Assembly (NCBI GenBank): GCA_009733775.1
Contig: WOGZ01000008.1
Span: forward strand, 186,001 to 250,000
DNA: 64,000 nucleotides
Reading direction: 5' to 3'
Source of the DNA: Alectoria sarmentosa
Lineage: Eukaryota > Ascomycota > Lecanoromycetes > Lecanorales > Parmeliaceae
Shown: positions 10,808 through 21,799 of the stretch, piece by piece
Layout of the letters: each line of letters starts with the position of its first letter
Numbering within the stretch: the stretch's first letter is position 1
Position numbers and translations under genes: made by a program
Notes under the pieces: model-generated
Databases searched by the model: none
What the model was told of the DNA's origin: nothing
Seen by the model: the letters and a program-made list of their open reading frames with translations, nothing else

Positions 10808-11466
10808 ATGGGTATCTCACGAGATTCACGTCACAAGCGCTCAGCTACCGGGGCAAAGCGAGCATACTACCGCAAGAAGAGGTACTGATCACGTTCATCG
10901 AGAGTGAAATCAGTCTGACCTGAGGAAACAGAGCTTTTGAGAAGGGCCGCCAACCTGCCAACACCCGTATCGGCACCAAGCGCATCCATCTCGTCCGCAC
11001 CCGTGGCGGCAACACCAAATACCGTGCTCTTCGCCTCGAAGCTGGCAACTTCTCCTGGAGCTCCGAAGGCATAGCCCGCAAAGTCCGTGTCATTGGTGTA
11101 TCCTTCCACCCTTCGAATAACGAACTTGTCCGCACGAACACGCTTACCAAATCCGCCGTCGTCCAAATTGACGCCGCGCCTTTCCGTCAATGGTACGAGG
11201 CGCACTACGGGCAAAGCTTGGGTAGGAGACGTCAGGCAAAGACTGAGAAGGAGGGTGAGGAGGCCAAGAAGAGTAAGAGTGTGGAGAAGAAGCAGGCAGC
11301 AAGGAGCGCGGCGGTCGGGAAGGTCGATACACAGCTGGAGAGACAATTCGAGGCTGGACGTCTATACGCTGTGGTGGCCTCGAGGCCTGGGCAGAGTGGC
11401 CGTGTGGATGGATATGTGTTGGAGGGCGAGGAGCTTGCGTTCTACCAACGTGCTATCAGGAAGTAG
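10808..11466 (+). CDS. RPS8: 40S ribosomal protein eS8 (S8)
   Basis: Exons 10808-10881 and 10932-11466 join through a 50-nt intron (GTACTG..AACAG; a CTGAC branch-like sequence lies inside) to give 202 residues, the normal eS8 length. The N-terminus MGISRDSRHKRSATGAKRA is essentially invariant in eukaryotes, followed by KKRAFEKGRQPANTRIG and LVRTRGGNTKYRALRL. The C-terminal region VDTQLERQFEAGRLYA and VLEGEELAFYQRAIRK is equally typical. The short first exon ending within the Lys/Arg-rich helix is a common position for fungal ribosomal-protein introns. eS8 is a structural protein of the small subunit body and binds 18S rRNA. Identification is secure. Confidence 0.98.
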
Positions 11467-11842
11467 ATGGATGGCTAGTTGCGTGCTACAGAGCATTCGG
11501 ATACATTGATTGCGTTTGTAATCTCGAAAAGATCGAAATGGAAATCCTTGAAAATCACCTAATGCTTGCCCTTTTGTACTTGTTTCCATTATCCTCGTCT
11601 CCAAGATATCGGCAACTAGTGCATGCCTGAGGCTTCAACTTCTTCACTAGAACAGACGTTCTCAAGCGAAAGCATTTGCCTGCTCGATCAAAGCCCAATT
11701 CAGGAGCTTTTCCTGTGACTTGACAAACAATGTACGATAGGTAATCAGGCAGATCCACCTACCAATCACTGTATCTACAAGGCATGCCCAGTGTCCAACC
11801 TCTCACATCCCCTTCTTCGCTAACCCCCTCAAAGTCCCAATC
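11467..11842. other. Short intergenic region
   Basis: The 3' flank of eS8 and promoter of the phosphoesterase. Nothing further is recognised. Confidence 0.4.
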
Positions 11843-12988
11843 ATGCCCACCAAAACTGTCCGAACCCGCCTCCTCATCCTCTCCGACACCCATACCGCCT
11901 CTCCTTTCCCCCCCTCCGACCCAACCCACGCATACCGCCTGCCCCTCCCCGAAGCCGACATCCTCCTCCATGCTGGCGACATCACCAAAGTCGGCTACCT
12001 TTCCGAATATGAAAAGATGCTCGACATGCTCAAGCAGGCCCCTGCAGAGCTCAAGCTAGTAATACCGGGCAATCATGACATTACGTTGCATGAAGACTTC
12101 TATGTTTGGGGAACAGGGAAGGATAAGCATGTTCGGCGGGGCGGTGGGGGGATGGAGGATGTGAAGAAGATTAGGAAGATGTGGACTGGGGAGGAGGCGA
12201 GAAAGGCTGGGATTGTGTACTTGGAGGAGGGGGTTAGGACTTTTGAGTTGGGAAATGGGGCGAGTTTTACGGTAAGTGGTCTTGAATTTCTTGTGAGGTG
12301 ATTGGAGCATGGCGAGGCTCGTAAAATCTGCTTTGCAAGGTTTTCCAAGGAAAATTGACTCTCTAGATGGGTCATCAACGGGACACCCTTTTCTTATAGA
12401 GCACAAAGAGTTGAACGAGCTGGATCTCGTAAGATGCAGCTATATCAAAGTTGTCAGCTGACATACCCCCAGGTCTATAGCTCTCCATGGCAGCCTCAAT
12501 TCTACGACTGGGCCTTCACTTATCCACGCCAAATAGATCGGTTCAATCCCAGCCCAGCAGTCGTTAAAGTCAAAGCAGCCAACCCAGTCCCGGACCATCC
12601 TGCCATCGACATAATGCTAACTCATGGTCCGCCCAAAGGTGTTTTGGATAAAACAGACAGGGGTGAGAAAGTAGGCTGTGACCACTTGTTAAGGGCTGTC
12701 ATGAGATGCAAACCTCGCCTTCACTGTTTTGGACATATTCATGAAGGTGGGGGTGCGGGAAGAACTAATTGGAAAACAACAACTTTTGAAGAAGTGAAAA
12801 CGAATAATTCACAGGTGTTTGAGGATCGATGTGCTAGTGTAGACATCAGTGAAAGTGGAGGCAAGCCTCTGAAATGGGGTCAAGAGACACTTTTTGTCAA
12901 TGCTTCGATTATGGATGTAAATTACAATCCTACTAATGCACCATGGGTGGTGGATATCGACCTACCTACGAAGCAAGACACCAGCTGA
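11843..12988 (+). CDS. Calcineurin-like metallophosphoesterase (MPPED-type)
   Basis: Exons 11843-12271 and 12473-12988 (intron 201 nt, GTAAGT..CCCCAG with GCTGAC near the acceptor, phase 0) give 314 residues. The binuclear-metal motifs appear in order: LLILSDTH (D-x-H), LLHAGDIT (GD), VIPGNHD (GNHD), MLTHGPP (H) and CFGHIHEGGG (GHxH). The sequence FTVYSSPWQPQFYDWAFTYP across the splice matches the MPPED1/MPPED2 subgroup, which also explains the modest size. The family hydrolyses phosphoesters with two bound metal ions; the physiological substrate of fungal members is unknown to me. The intron is unusually long for this window, but the family text continues directly across it, so a missed exon is unlikely. 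The start is the ATG nearest the first motif. Confidence 0.92.
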
Positions 12989-13375
12989 AAGCCACTAAGA
13001 GGGCGACAATGGGGTTGATAACTAGCTTGAAAGCTTGAAAAGATGGGAGGAAGCTCACCTCTTGCAGTAAAACGTACTGAGGGAGAGCACATAAAAGGGG
13101 AAGCCGAATGTGACTCTGGACGGATGCTGGGCAATTTCCCTGACATACTGGCAAAATCATGGCTTGTGTCCATGCAAATCCCCTACAAGTACTCCGGTCA
13201 CCCCCATCATTACGAGTCAAAGTTGTCCCGCACACTCCACATCAGTTATCCCTCACCCACTCGCCCTCAACACTGTCTTTCGTCACCACACCCACACACC
13301 ACCACACAACACCACAGCCTAAACCCTCTTCGACCCTCATACCCACCGATCCTTCCCCCCTCCGCACACAAAACA

Positions 13376-14410
13376 ATGTCACACATCACCAGCCCCATGA
13401 CCCCAGGCACAACCATGACCTTCATGAACTCCATCCTCGACCACCGCTCGCCGACGACCGACCAGATCTTCAAGACCGGCATCGCCCTCTCCACCCACCC
13501 CCCCACCCCCACCGTCATCGAACCCCTCCCGCCCCTCGACTACTTCCTCATCAACCAGCTCATCGCCCTCGCGCGCCCCCACCTGACCGCGCGCGAGCTC
13601 AAACGCATGGACTACATGGCCGACGCGCGCCGGAGCTTCTACGAATGCCACCACAAGTTCCAGGTCGCCTACCGCGGCCTGCTCGACGCCTACGCCTGCG
13701 CCCAAATCCTCGATGCAGAATTCGAGCACCTGAGACGCCAACTGGCGGACAACATCATCGCCGACGACCACGGCGCCGGGGTCGCCGGCACGCACCGGCA
13801 GCTCGGCGCCATCGGCGTCCAGCGCCGACAAAATAACGAAGACTTGCGCCTCGGTCTCGAGAACCTCGGAGCGCGGACCAGAAACCGCCAGCATGTGGCG
13901 GCTTGGTACTCCGATCTCAAGATGCTGTTCCTGAGAGACGAGATGCCCTGGCTCGTGGCGCTCGGGAAGCAGACGTATGAGTGGGCCGTGGGCCAGCGAA
14001 GTAAGTAAGGCACCCATACATACATCCATCCATCCATCCATTCATTCATCCATCCATCCTTCTCTACTCTACCCTACCCTACCCTACCCTATCCTATCCT
14101 TGCTGGTGGTACCCTATTTCCATCTAGCCGTTTGTGTTTCTGTGCGCCTCTGCGCGTTTCAATTACCCAATTCAACAAACTGATTGAAATTAATTCGGAA
14201 CCCGAAGAAGAAGCACGGCCGATCATGGATTCCTCCCTACTACCGTCGTCGTCGAGGAGTTCGCATGAGCCAAGGGTTATTATTATGGAGGAGGAGGAGG
14301 AGGAGGAGGGGCCGGGTTCGGACCATTGCTCCGACAGCGGAGGAACGTCGAGGTCGGACGTGGAGACGCTGGAGTCTGATGATGATGGATCGAATGGGAA
14401 TGGGAAATGA
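13376..14410 (+). CDS. Unknown protein with helical domain and acidic C-terminal tail
   Basis: Not recognised. From ATG 13376 a highly GC-rich frame encodes about 208 residues, predicted by eye to be largely helical (LLDAYACAQILDAEFEHL, QNNEDLRLGLENLGARTR). Read without splicing it stops at 14008. Two overlapping donors, GTAAGT at 14001 and GTAAGG at 14005, precede a pyrimidine- and repeat-rich stretch, and a downstream frame to 14410 is Ser- and Glu-rich with an EEEEEEE run and an acidic end. Acceptors at 14127 (with the 14005 donor) or 14207 (with the 14001 donor) both keep phase, so I favour a spliced protein of about 275-300 residues. The exact junction is uncertain. GC bias in exon 1 is stronger than in neighbours. 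Confidence 0.5.
14018..14100. repeat. Compound microsatellite (CCAT)n / (TACCC)n in the putative intron
   Basis: A run of ATCC/ATTC tetranucleotides is followed by about five TACCC/TATCC pentamers. It sits inside the proposed last intron of the preceding gene and supplies a pyrimidine-rich tract before the acceptor. Confidence 0.85.
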
Positions 14411-14944
14411 GGGCGAGGAGTAAGGGAATGTTCCGAGGAGTTTGGGAATGTTTTTGAGCAGTAAGGGAATGCTCTGAGCAGAGAAGATCGGTCTTATTGC
14501 CCAGCGCTGTTCCTTGGGGTACTGTAGGAAGAGTGGCTGTGACGGAACGATTTGAGGTTCGAGTCAGGGGAGCAAAAAGTCGTTAGGAACGCAGATTCAA
14601 TGTTGATGGTAGGAGGAAGTGTGTGCACGTCGTGTCTACTATTTTCAAAGCATGCTTGTATCAATCAGGAGGAGAAGCGAGATCGTGAGTACCGATATTG
14701 AATACAATAAAAAGGGTATCAACATTAAACTGCACCATGTAACCTCGAAGTAGATAAACGCCAACAACACGCTGAATCGCTACAAAGGGGTTCTGTTCAT
14801 AGCCTGCTATTTCAGATGGAGGAATCGATATCTTTTCGCTCCGTTCCCTTCATTCGCTCCATACCTCTCCTCTCGTCGATCAAAAGATTATGTACTGCGT
14901 GCCGTCTATCCATCCATATTCAGAACGTCCCATCTGTCTTAGAT
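14411..14944. other. Convergent intergenic region
   Basis: Both flanking genes end here. I see short near-repeats of the type AGTAAGGGAATG / AGTTTGGGAATG at 14410-14475, but no gene. Confidence 0.4.
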
Positions 14945-17900
14945 TCACTCCTCGGCGACTCCGTCCATCGAGTCGGCTTTTGTCTTGTCCCTTGCGCTGA
15001 CCATCCTGCTCAGTCCTAGCCGGCTAAATCTCCTCTTCACTTTGCCGGAACGCCCGCTTTGCGCTGTCGTCGGCCTCTCGGCACTGGCTTCCATAGGCAG
15101 AGGCGCCGTCGTATTCGCTGATGTGGAGCAGTGTACCGAACTGTTTGCCACCTGACTGAACTTGCCTGAAGATGATGTACCATCCTCAGAGGGCGCGGAC
15201 ACTGACGTACCATTCACCTTAGGCACGCTTGTAGTTGAGTTCTTGAGGAAGCTGAAGCTGAGGAGCGACAAAGGCCTAGAGCGAGGTTCTGAAGGTAGCT
15301 CCTCGGCGATGTGATTCGTGCCGTTGGTGAGAGTCGGGGTGACAGACGACGGATTGCCCATAGAGGAGTGAGGCGGTGAGGTGAAGAGGTGATGTTGGTC
15401 TGGCGTAGGATTAGGCGCCAGGAGCGCCAACTCCGGAGAGAAAGTCTCTTGAAAGTGCTCGGATAAGAAGGCTCGTGTATGAGCATGTTCGGGGCGCAGA
15501 TAGTGGGATAGACAAAGCTTCAATATAGAGGTATGATCAATAAGTGCAATCTGAAGAGCTTTCTGAAGCGGTGAGAGAGCAGGCTTCTCAACGTCTTCCT
15601 CGGCATCTTCGGGTGCTGTGGGTAGAAGCTGACGGTACTGAGCTACTGTTGCAGCCGAAGATGGGTCGACAGACGAAATGATAGAATCAGTAAGGCTGGG
15701 AATATTCGACTCATCACCACTGGAGTTACGCTTCAGGAGCGCGGCCAATTCTGAAGTCTTCCGGGAAGTCCGCTCTACAGCTGTTTGTAAAGGTGAGAGA
15801 CGCGTTGCATCGACAGCAACAACTTCGCTCCTTCGCAATATCGTTGGGAATGATTCTTTTGTCTTGTAAAGGGTCTTCTCGATCCATTGGTTCTGGACCC
15901 CCGATGCCGGGGAATGCCTTTTCGAGGTGACTGCAAAGTGGTTTGGTCTTGCTGAGGATATGTAATCTCTGGTCGATTGCACCACCTTCGGCTGCTGGTA
16001 AATTGGGTGGTCAAGGTCCCGATAGACGCTAACGGAGAAGATTTGAAGGTATTGGCCTTCCTCATCCTCGGCCTCTCCCTTGGGTAAGACTTGGGCAGCT
16101 GGGTGTAATTGTCGCATACGATCTGTGAAAGCTGACTGTCTTTCTGACGGATCGCCTTCGTAAATGAACTGCTTGTCTCGGAGATTCGATGGGAAACCAA
16201 GACCATGATATGTTACCCTGAAGTATCGATGTATCTGCCATTCGCCTTTCGTTATAGTCTCGTAGATCGTCGCCATGGCCCGTTGTGTCCTTGCGAGCTT
16301 AGCAAAGTCATAATGAGAATGCTCATACTGGTTGGCTAGTTCTCGATAACTTGAAAGAGCACTATGCCAAGCTTCGCCTTCTTCAAAGTACTTAATCATT
16401 TCGAAGTAGAGCCGCTCTTTGCGATCAAACGACGATTGCTCAGGAAACGCTGGGTCCGTAAGCCGCTTCACGTTCGTCGATTCCCATGTGTATAGATCCG
16501 CATGGAGGCGCAGAGCCAAGCCGGCCTCCGTTTTATTATGTAGCCTCGCTTGGACCTCTGCCAGCTGGTGTACGTAGCGTATGAATATTTCCTCTTTCTG
16601 AGTGTCTTTGAGAAAATTCATCAGCTGAAGGGTGTTCATTGTCCGTAGCAATTCTGTTATATCGAGACTGTGCACGGCCGCCAGAAGTTCCAAAAGCTCG
16701 GCGATGGTTGATATCATATCATTGATGGCCTGCCACATTGGATCGCCAGGTGCTCGTGCGAGAGACTCAAACATCTCAAGCAGCTCGTTAACGAACATCT
16801 TCTGGACCAGACTTTCGCCAATGTTCTTTGATTTAAACAAAATTTCGAAGCAGTCAATCATCTCAGCTTGAATAACAGATAGGTCCTCGTTCAGATTCCA
16901 TTCACTGATGATCATGGCTTGTAGAATCCTTACTGCAACGTTTCTCAAGCCTTCGTGCACGCTCAGGCACAAGTCGATGATCGGTGCGACAAGACTTGGC
17001 ACATATTGCACTTGGAATCCACCTAGGCGTAGCAGTCCATATCGACTCTGCTCCTCGTGGCTCGCTTCCCAGCCAATTGCTTCCCAGCTACGTTTGAGTA
17101 GACCTGCCCCTTGTTCTCGGACATCTCCTGCAATTTTCCACACTGCTCGCCTCTTCTGCTCGGGAAAAGTCTCTAATGCCAGCGTGTCACTTCTGACAAG
17201 TGTGAGTAGAGTCAGGAGATATTTTCTCCACAGTTCTTCGTCAAAGTCGCCCGCATCATCGGGGGAAGGGAGGTATTTGGTCACCATCACTTCGAAAAGC
17301 GACTCAAGGATCTGTAGCGAAGCTTTGTGGTGGAAAATGTATAAGCTTAACCATTCCTTGGGGAAAGCACCACCAGATAGGATCGACATGACTACATCCA
17401 GGCTGGGGGACAGCATATCTGTATACTCGATTTCTGTAACTACACGCCGCGATGGAAGGTGTGTGCCTGCTAAAGCTGCAAGTAGCCCAGCGAGCTCGGT
17501 GATCGCTTCGTCAAAGATTATAGGACTGGTGAGAGGTTTCGAAGGAAATGGGTAGACTGTAGGATATAGAAGTGATAGCTGATCGTTCTTTGGCTTGCCG
17601 GGTATCAAAAGACTGCGGTAGGACTCTATCGCTTTGGTGAAATATCCAGGGTCCTTAAAATGACGCTGCTGTACTTGTTTGGCAGCAATAGAGCAACACA
17701 GTCGTACTTGCTCCCGCCACTGAGTTGAGTCGTTGCTAACACCCCAGTACGGGTCGATCCATTCCGCTGTGGCACGCAAGACCTGCTGCCCGACGTCAAT
17801 TTGTGAAAATAAGCTGTCGGATGTCAGATTGAGTATGAAAACCAGCTTGTATAAGATCAATTTGCCCTCTACGCTTGCACAAGCGCCCAGGAAATCCGTA

Positions 17901-20900
17901 GCGATCTGGAAAATTTCTTCTTCAGAGAAGAGGCCTTTGAGTTCAGGAAGCCAGGAGTGCATATGCTGGACCACTAAAGTCTTGCTGCCAACTAAAACTG
18001 CTGAGTCCTCCTCCATCAAGCCATTGAAGGCGCCGAAGATGCTCCCGACATCTCGTTTGAAGGCTGTTCCGGTATTGGCACCAATGCCGGCCTCTCTAGT
18101 CTCTTGCTTCTTCCGTGCGCATATAATGAATTTCAGCAATTGACGGCCGACCTTGAACGCGGCGCGAACACGCCTAGATTTTTGGGGATCGGCCGGGTTT
18201 GCTAAGAGCCGAAGGTAGCCCCTTATCAAGCAAGGGGTCGCGGAGGGGTGATCGAATTTCGTTTCCGCATAAGTATCTACAAATGGCCCTAGATTGAATC
18301 GACGGTCGTGCACAATACCCAAGACAGTGACAAGAGCGTTGAAAGCCAAGTCCTCGTACTCGTCCATACCATGGTATCTGGCGAGGATACTGAACAAAGC
18401 CTCAAAGACTTCACTGACCAACTTGACAATCTCGATCTCGGGCACGAACGCGAAGCGTTCTAGAAGATCAAGAATCTGGCTTTCTTGTTGCTCTCTCCAC
18501 TTCAAAATTCCCGGCAAGATCGTATCTTGTGAGAAGAAAGTACTGCAAAGTTTGGTTTCGAGCTTTAGTGTAGCAATTGGACCAGTCAAAGCCTCGTCCT
18601 TCACGTCTCCATACCTTCCTTTGGAGTTCCATGGAAGCGCCAGATAAGCTCCTCGGCCATTGTCCGAGCTCGCAGTCACTTTGTCATACACATATAAGAG
18701 AGGCGCGTGAGACCCGTCCTTTATGAATGCCTTCTCGGTCCAGAGAGGCATCCAGCTGAGCGCAAATGGAAACCCAGGAGCATCGGCAATGCTCATTATC
18801 AAATGGGCTCCAGGTACATCATCAGTAGGTATTACGAGTTTTATCATCTGATCCCAAAGCTCACTTCTCTCGACCGCAGACGAACGCCAGGCTGTTTGCC
18901 CTAGACTGTTGGAGCCTGGGAAGATGCAACGCTCTATCCGCTCGCCAGACCTTGTACGAACTTCCAGCGTGAGTTGAACATTTTTTAGCTCCAAGCTTGA
19001 CATAAGTTGTACGGTGCGGCGCTCTGAGTATGATAACAAGGCTTGATGAGGTAAGAACACTTCAGATATCCTGACATAGATGTCGGACCTGGCTTTGGTT
19101 GGAGCACCCGGAAAATCCATCTTTGGCGTAGGGACAACGTTCTGGAGTAGTGTGGGGGTCCGGTCAATCAAATCGTTCGCGTCCGGATCCGCAAAAGATT
19201 GAAAAGCCAGACGAACGTTTTCCATGGGCTTGCATCTGGTGTAAGCACCATTACGACTGGAGGCTAATTCACGAATGATCTCGTCCCAGTCATCTGTTGA
19301 ATTTAAGGTATCCGCGCTCCCATTTGCCACAGCAGGTGTCCAAATGGACACACTCTGATCTCCGGTCACGTCATGCCTAAAAACATGCTTGATATTGAAG
19401 ACACCAATCCCAATACTTCTTCTCGTGCACTGTGGTCCCTGTTGCGTTGACGGACGGGATACGTCTCTAGCTGTACGCCTTGCACCATTTTCAAGGTCAG
19501 GAGACTCTGGAGTAGATGACAATTGGGTTGTCCTTGAATCCTGTTGGGCCCTTCGAACACTGCCGAATTGTTTCTGGGCCCACATAAGACTCTGTCTACC
19601 TCCCTTAATCGACGCTGAATTTGAGAAGCCAGTGAGGTTAGGTGTTGACGTAGATGCGTTCTCGTCAACAAAGTTGGCCCTTTTCGGTTGGCTAAAAGAG
19701 GCTTTCCGTATCGCTTGGCTCGCTTGGACCTTGACGACGAGATATAAATCCGCGTAAGATCTCGATGCATCTCCAATATCATTAGATGTCAGATCAGTAA
19801 ATAACGTCCGATATCTTCCCGCAGAAGCGAACTTTTCAAACTCTTCTTGTGGTGGGAGGTCAAGAACGAAAGACTCCGTGAGCGCCTTTGGCGGCTCTCC
19901 TGGACTTCGAGAACAAAGGTAGAATGTAAGTGTAGGTGACATCAGGCCGTTGTTCGCGAATGCTTTCACATCAATCATGAGATGATAGAGATTGACAGGG
20001 TCGTGCTGAAAAACTGGTGGTCTATCTAGCAAACTCATGGTGGATTGGAGCTTCGTCATCTCAATAGCCGAGTCATCGCCGGTCAACAATCGACCACGCT
20101 GCTTTGGATCCCGCACGATGATCTCGCTGTTGAGCATCTTGTTGCCATCAACAATATTCCAGACTATCTCTTCCCGCAGTGCATCAAGTTCTCGAGCTGT
20201 GAGGACGCCATGTAGAAGCTGCCTTCGAGCGAGGTTCAGACGATTCACCACGATTTGGCCTTTGTCTAGGACAGAGTAGCGTCGAGCGAGTAGCAACCCG
20301 TGTAGATTCTTCGAATGCCATTCGCGCAGACAGGAGGCGATTTCGTCAACTAACGGCTCGGAGCTGGAAGTGGGCGTTTCGTCGCCAATCTTCAGCATGG
20401 GGACCGGGGCCTGTGGTCGCTTTCTATTCAGAGCTCGTGAGGTGTCAGACGTTGGGGTAAATGGACCCGGTGACGATTTGGCCTGAGAACTTGTGAGCGA
20501 CCGATGGGATAACTGCCGTGCGAGACCTTTCTCATTGGTGGGATTCTTCAGGTGTTGAGAAGATGTGCGATTCGGTCGATGAGGGCCAGGCGAAATCTTG
20601 GGGCTGCCTCCGTTCGTGGCGGGTTTCGTTCCTGCACTATCACTGCTCCTATTTCGACGCATGCTACCTTTATGGACCAAAGAGCTGTGGCGCCGAAGAG
20701 CGTCGCCATTTGAGGGGTCAAACCTCGAGCTGCCGCCATTGGATACCGAGCCATGCGCGTGTCCGTCCAGCTCAGTATCCCCTAGGACTTCTCGAACTTC
20801 CACACAGCATCTGGGAAAGATACCCGAAAACACCCTTGCCTCCAGTGCTTGGCCTTTGACGCTTGTCAGTCCAGCAAGCAATGAAGGGGGGGCGACGAGA

Positions 20901-21049
20901 TATCCACGGAACCAGGAAGCATCCTGGCCACCCTGTTCAATGATATACAGCTCGTCACCAATTTCGAGAGGAAGATCTGCAGGAGACGAAGCTTGGAAGG
21001 GGAAGGTGGCAACCGCGAAGGCTATCCGAGGCAGGGGACGCCATGGCAT
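14945..21049 (-). CDS. DOCK-family guanine nucleotide exchange factor (Dck1/CED-5/DOCK180 type)
   Basis: One uninterrupted exon of 2,034 residues. I choose the in-frame ATG at 21049 (MPWRPLPRIAFAVATFPF) because the frame upstream begins without an ATG and homologues start here. Residues about 8-95 form an SH3 domain (DLPLEIGDELYIIEQ, ASWFRGYL). The lipid-binding DHR-1/C2 domain lies around 640-830 (LELKNVQLTLEVRTRSGERI, then a WMPLW stretch), and the catalytic DHR-2 region at about 1480-1850 (LHADLYTWESTNVKRL, ERLYFEMIKYFEEGEAWHSA, HRYFRVTYHGLGFP). The C-terminal 150 residues are Ser/Thr-rich and end in a basic patch. DOCK proteins with ELMO activate Rac/Rho-type GTPases at the plasma membrane or during mitophagy in yeast. 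The lack of introns over 6.1 kb is notable. Confidence 0.93.
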   Translation of the reverse strand: MPWRPLPRIAFAVATFPFQASSPADLPLEIGDELYIIEQGGQDASWFRGYLVAPPSLLAGLTSVKGQALEARVFSGIFPRCCVEVREVLGDTELDGHAHGSVSNGGSSRFDPSNGDALRRHSSLVHKGSMRRNRSSDSAGTKPATNGGSPKISPGPHRPNRTSSQHLKNPTNEKGLARQLSHRSLTSSQAKSSPGPFTPTSDTSRALNRKRPQAPVPMLKIGDETPTSSSEPLVDEIASCLREWHSKNLHGLLLARRYSVLDKGQIVVNRLNLARRQLLHGVLTARELDALREEIVWNIVDGNKMLNSEIIVRDPKQRGRLLTGDDSAIEMTKLQSTMSLLDRPPVFQHDPVNLYHLMIDVKAFANNGLMSPTLTFYLCSRSPGEPPKALTESFVLDLPPQEEFEKFASAGRYRTLFTDLTSNDIGDASRSYADLYLVVKVQASQAIRKASFSQPKRANFVDENASTSTPNLTGFSNSASIKGGRQSLMWAQKQFGSVRRAQQDSRTTQLSSTPESPDLENGARRTARDVSRPSTQQGPQCTRRSIGIGVFNIKHVFRHDVTGDQSVSIWTPAVANGSADTLNSTDDWDEIIRELASSRNGAYTRCKPMENVRLAFQSFADPDANDLIDRTPTLLQNVVPTPKMDFPGAPTKARSDIYVRISEVFLPHQALLSYSERRTVQLMSSLELKNVQLTLEVRTRSGERIERCIFPGSNSLGQTAWRSSAVERSELWDQMIKLVIPTDDVPGAHLIMSIADAPGFPFALSWMPLWTEKAFIKDGSHAPLLYVYDKVTASSDNGRGAYLALPWNSKGRYGDVKDEALTGPIATLKLETKLCSTFFSQDTILPGILKWREQQESQILDLLERFAFVPEIEIVKLVSEVFEALFSILARYHGMDEYEDLAFNALVTVLGIVHDRRFNLGPFVDTYAETKFDHPSATPCLIRGYLRLLANPADPQKSRRVRAAFKVGRQLLKFIICARKKQETREAGIGANTGTAFKRDVGSIFGAFNGLMEEDSAVLVGSKTLVVQHMHSWLPELKGLFSEEEIFQIATDFLGACASVEGKLILYKLVFILNLTSDSLFSQIDVGQQVLRATAEWIDPYWGVSNDSTQWREQVRLCCSIAAKQVQQRHFKDPGYFTKAIESYRSLLIPGKPKNDQLSLLYPTVYPFPSKPLTSPIIFDEAITELAGLLAALAGTHLPSRRVVTEIEYTDMLSPSLDVVMSILSGGAFPKEWLSLYIFHHKASLQILESLFEVMVTKYLPSPDDAGDFDEELWRKYLLTLLTLVRSDTLALETFPEQKRRAVWKIAGDVREQGAGLLKRSWEAIGWEASHEEQSRYGLLRLGGFQVQYVPSLVAPIIDLCLSVHEGLRNVAVRILQAMIISEWNLNEDLSVIQAEMIDCFEILFKSKNIGESLVQKMFVNELLEMFESLARAPGDPMWQAINDMISTIAELLELLAAVHSLDITELLRTMNTLQLMNFLKDTQKEEIFIRYVHQLAEVQARLHNKTEAGLALRLHADLYTWESTNVKRLTDPAFPEQSSFDRKERLYFEMIKYFEEGEAWHSALSSYRELANQYEHSHYDFAKLARTQRAMATIYETITKGEWQIHRYFRVTYHGLGFPSNLRDKQFIYEGDPSERQSAFTDRMRQLHPAAQVLPKGEAEDEEGQYLQIFSVSVYRDLDHPIYQQPKVVQSTRDYISSARPNHFAVTSKRHSPASGVQNQWIEKTLYKTKESFPTILRRSEVVAVDATRLSPLQTAVERTSRKTSELAALLKRNSSGDESNIPSLTDSIISSVDPSSAATVAQYRQLLPTAPEDAEEDVEKPALSPLQKALQIALIDHTSILKLCLSHYLRPEHAHTRAFLSEHFQETFSPELALLAPNPTPDQHHLFTSPPHSSMGNPSSVTPTLTNGTNHIAEELPSEPRSRPLSLLSFSFLKNSTTSVPKVNGTSVSAPSEDGTSSSGKFSQVANSSVHCSTSANTTAPLPMEASAERPTTAQSGRSGKVKRRFSRLGLSRMVSARDKTKADSMDGVAEE

Positions 21050-21796
21050 GTCGACGGGCGCTGGCTCCCCTCGATCCGTTGATGCGAAAGGTATTTGCTG
21101 TCTTGATTTGCCGGCGCCCTTCGCCCTAGCGGAGTTGGACTGATTGTAAGCATCCAAGCTTAGCCGTCATTGGTGATGTCGGAATGTTGTGCCCTGCTCT
21201 TTCTGTTTGCTATCTAATGCACAATGCCGAGGATGTCAAGCAATGGGCTGGGAAGCTTGAATACGAAGCACTCCGATGGAGGGCATTAGCTAGGCGACGT
21301 AGGGCACCAGAAGACAGATGAACAGCAGCAACAGTAGCAAGGTCAAGCCAAAGTGGAAGGGAGGACTCTCAACTGGTCTCGATGTGACATAGACGCGCAT
21401 GGACCATTTTCTGGCAGGCTCGGCAACTATTTTACAGGGGCGATTTACCGAGGTTTAGCCGACATGTTAGCTCGCGAGGATTACCTATCACTTTACATAA
21501 CATCTGATCTTTTTTAGTTCCCGGTGGCGTGCCTGCAAATCTTGGCGCTGGAAGAGCCAAATTGAGATGGATACTGTTTCATCACCTGATAATTTGATGA
21601 TCAGGGCTTTTGAGAGGAAATGTTCTGTATCACGAACATAGCAAACATCACCACCTTGAACTTTATCTTCAAGTATTTCTTCGATACCTTTTTTTGTTGT
21701 GAAGCTACGTTGGAGGCCCGTGATGCTCACACTACGAGAAATGAATATTACACCGACATTCAAATTGGAACCTTAACCCGAGCAGATGGCAAGGAC
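21050..21796. other. Promoter side of the DOCK gene and flank of the transposon
   Basis: The 5' flank of the DOCK gene, then sequence that turns AT-richer toward the transposon. A 91-codon minus-strand frame at 21488-21763 has no recognised content. Confidence 0.4.
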
Positions 21797-21799
21797 TTA

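Noticed and set aside
13159..14041. Long overlapping frames in the other readings of the unknown gene (225 codons plus strand, 220 codons minus strand).
   Set aside because: They exist because the region is very GC-rich and lacks stop codons in all frames; their products are Pro/His/Arg or Gly/Val-rich low complexity, while the chosen frame has balanced protein composition.
14545..14585. A tRNA-like word GAGGTTCGAGTCAGG resembling a B box.
   Set aside because: The flanking bases do not form a T-stem and no acceptor or anticodon arm can be built around it.
14945..21157. Many frames of 100-215 codons opposite the DOCK gene.
   Set aside because: They are antisense shadows of a strongly supported coding sequence with domain landmarks throughout.
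21050..21157. Extension of the DOCK protein by 36 residues upstream.
   Set aside because: The extended frame begins with TTG and is preceded by an in-frame stop; homologues begin at MPW-like text.
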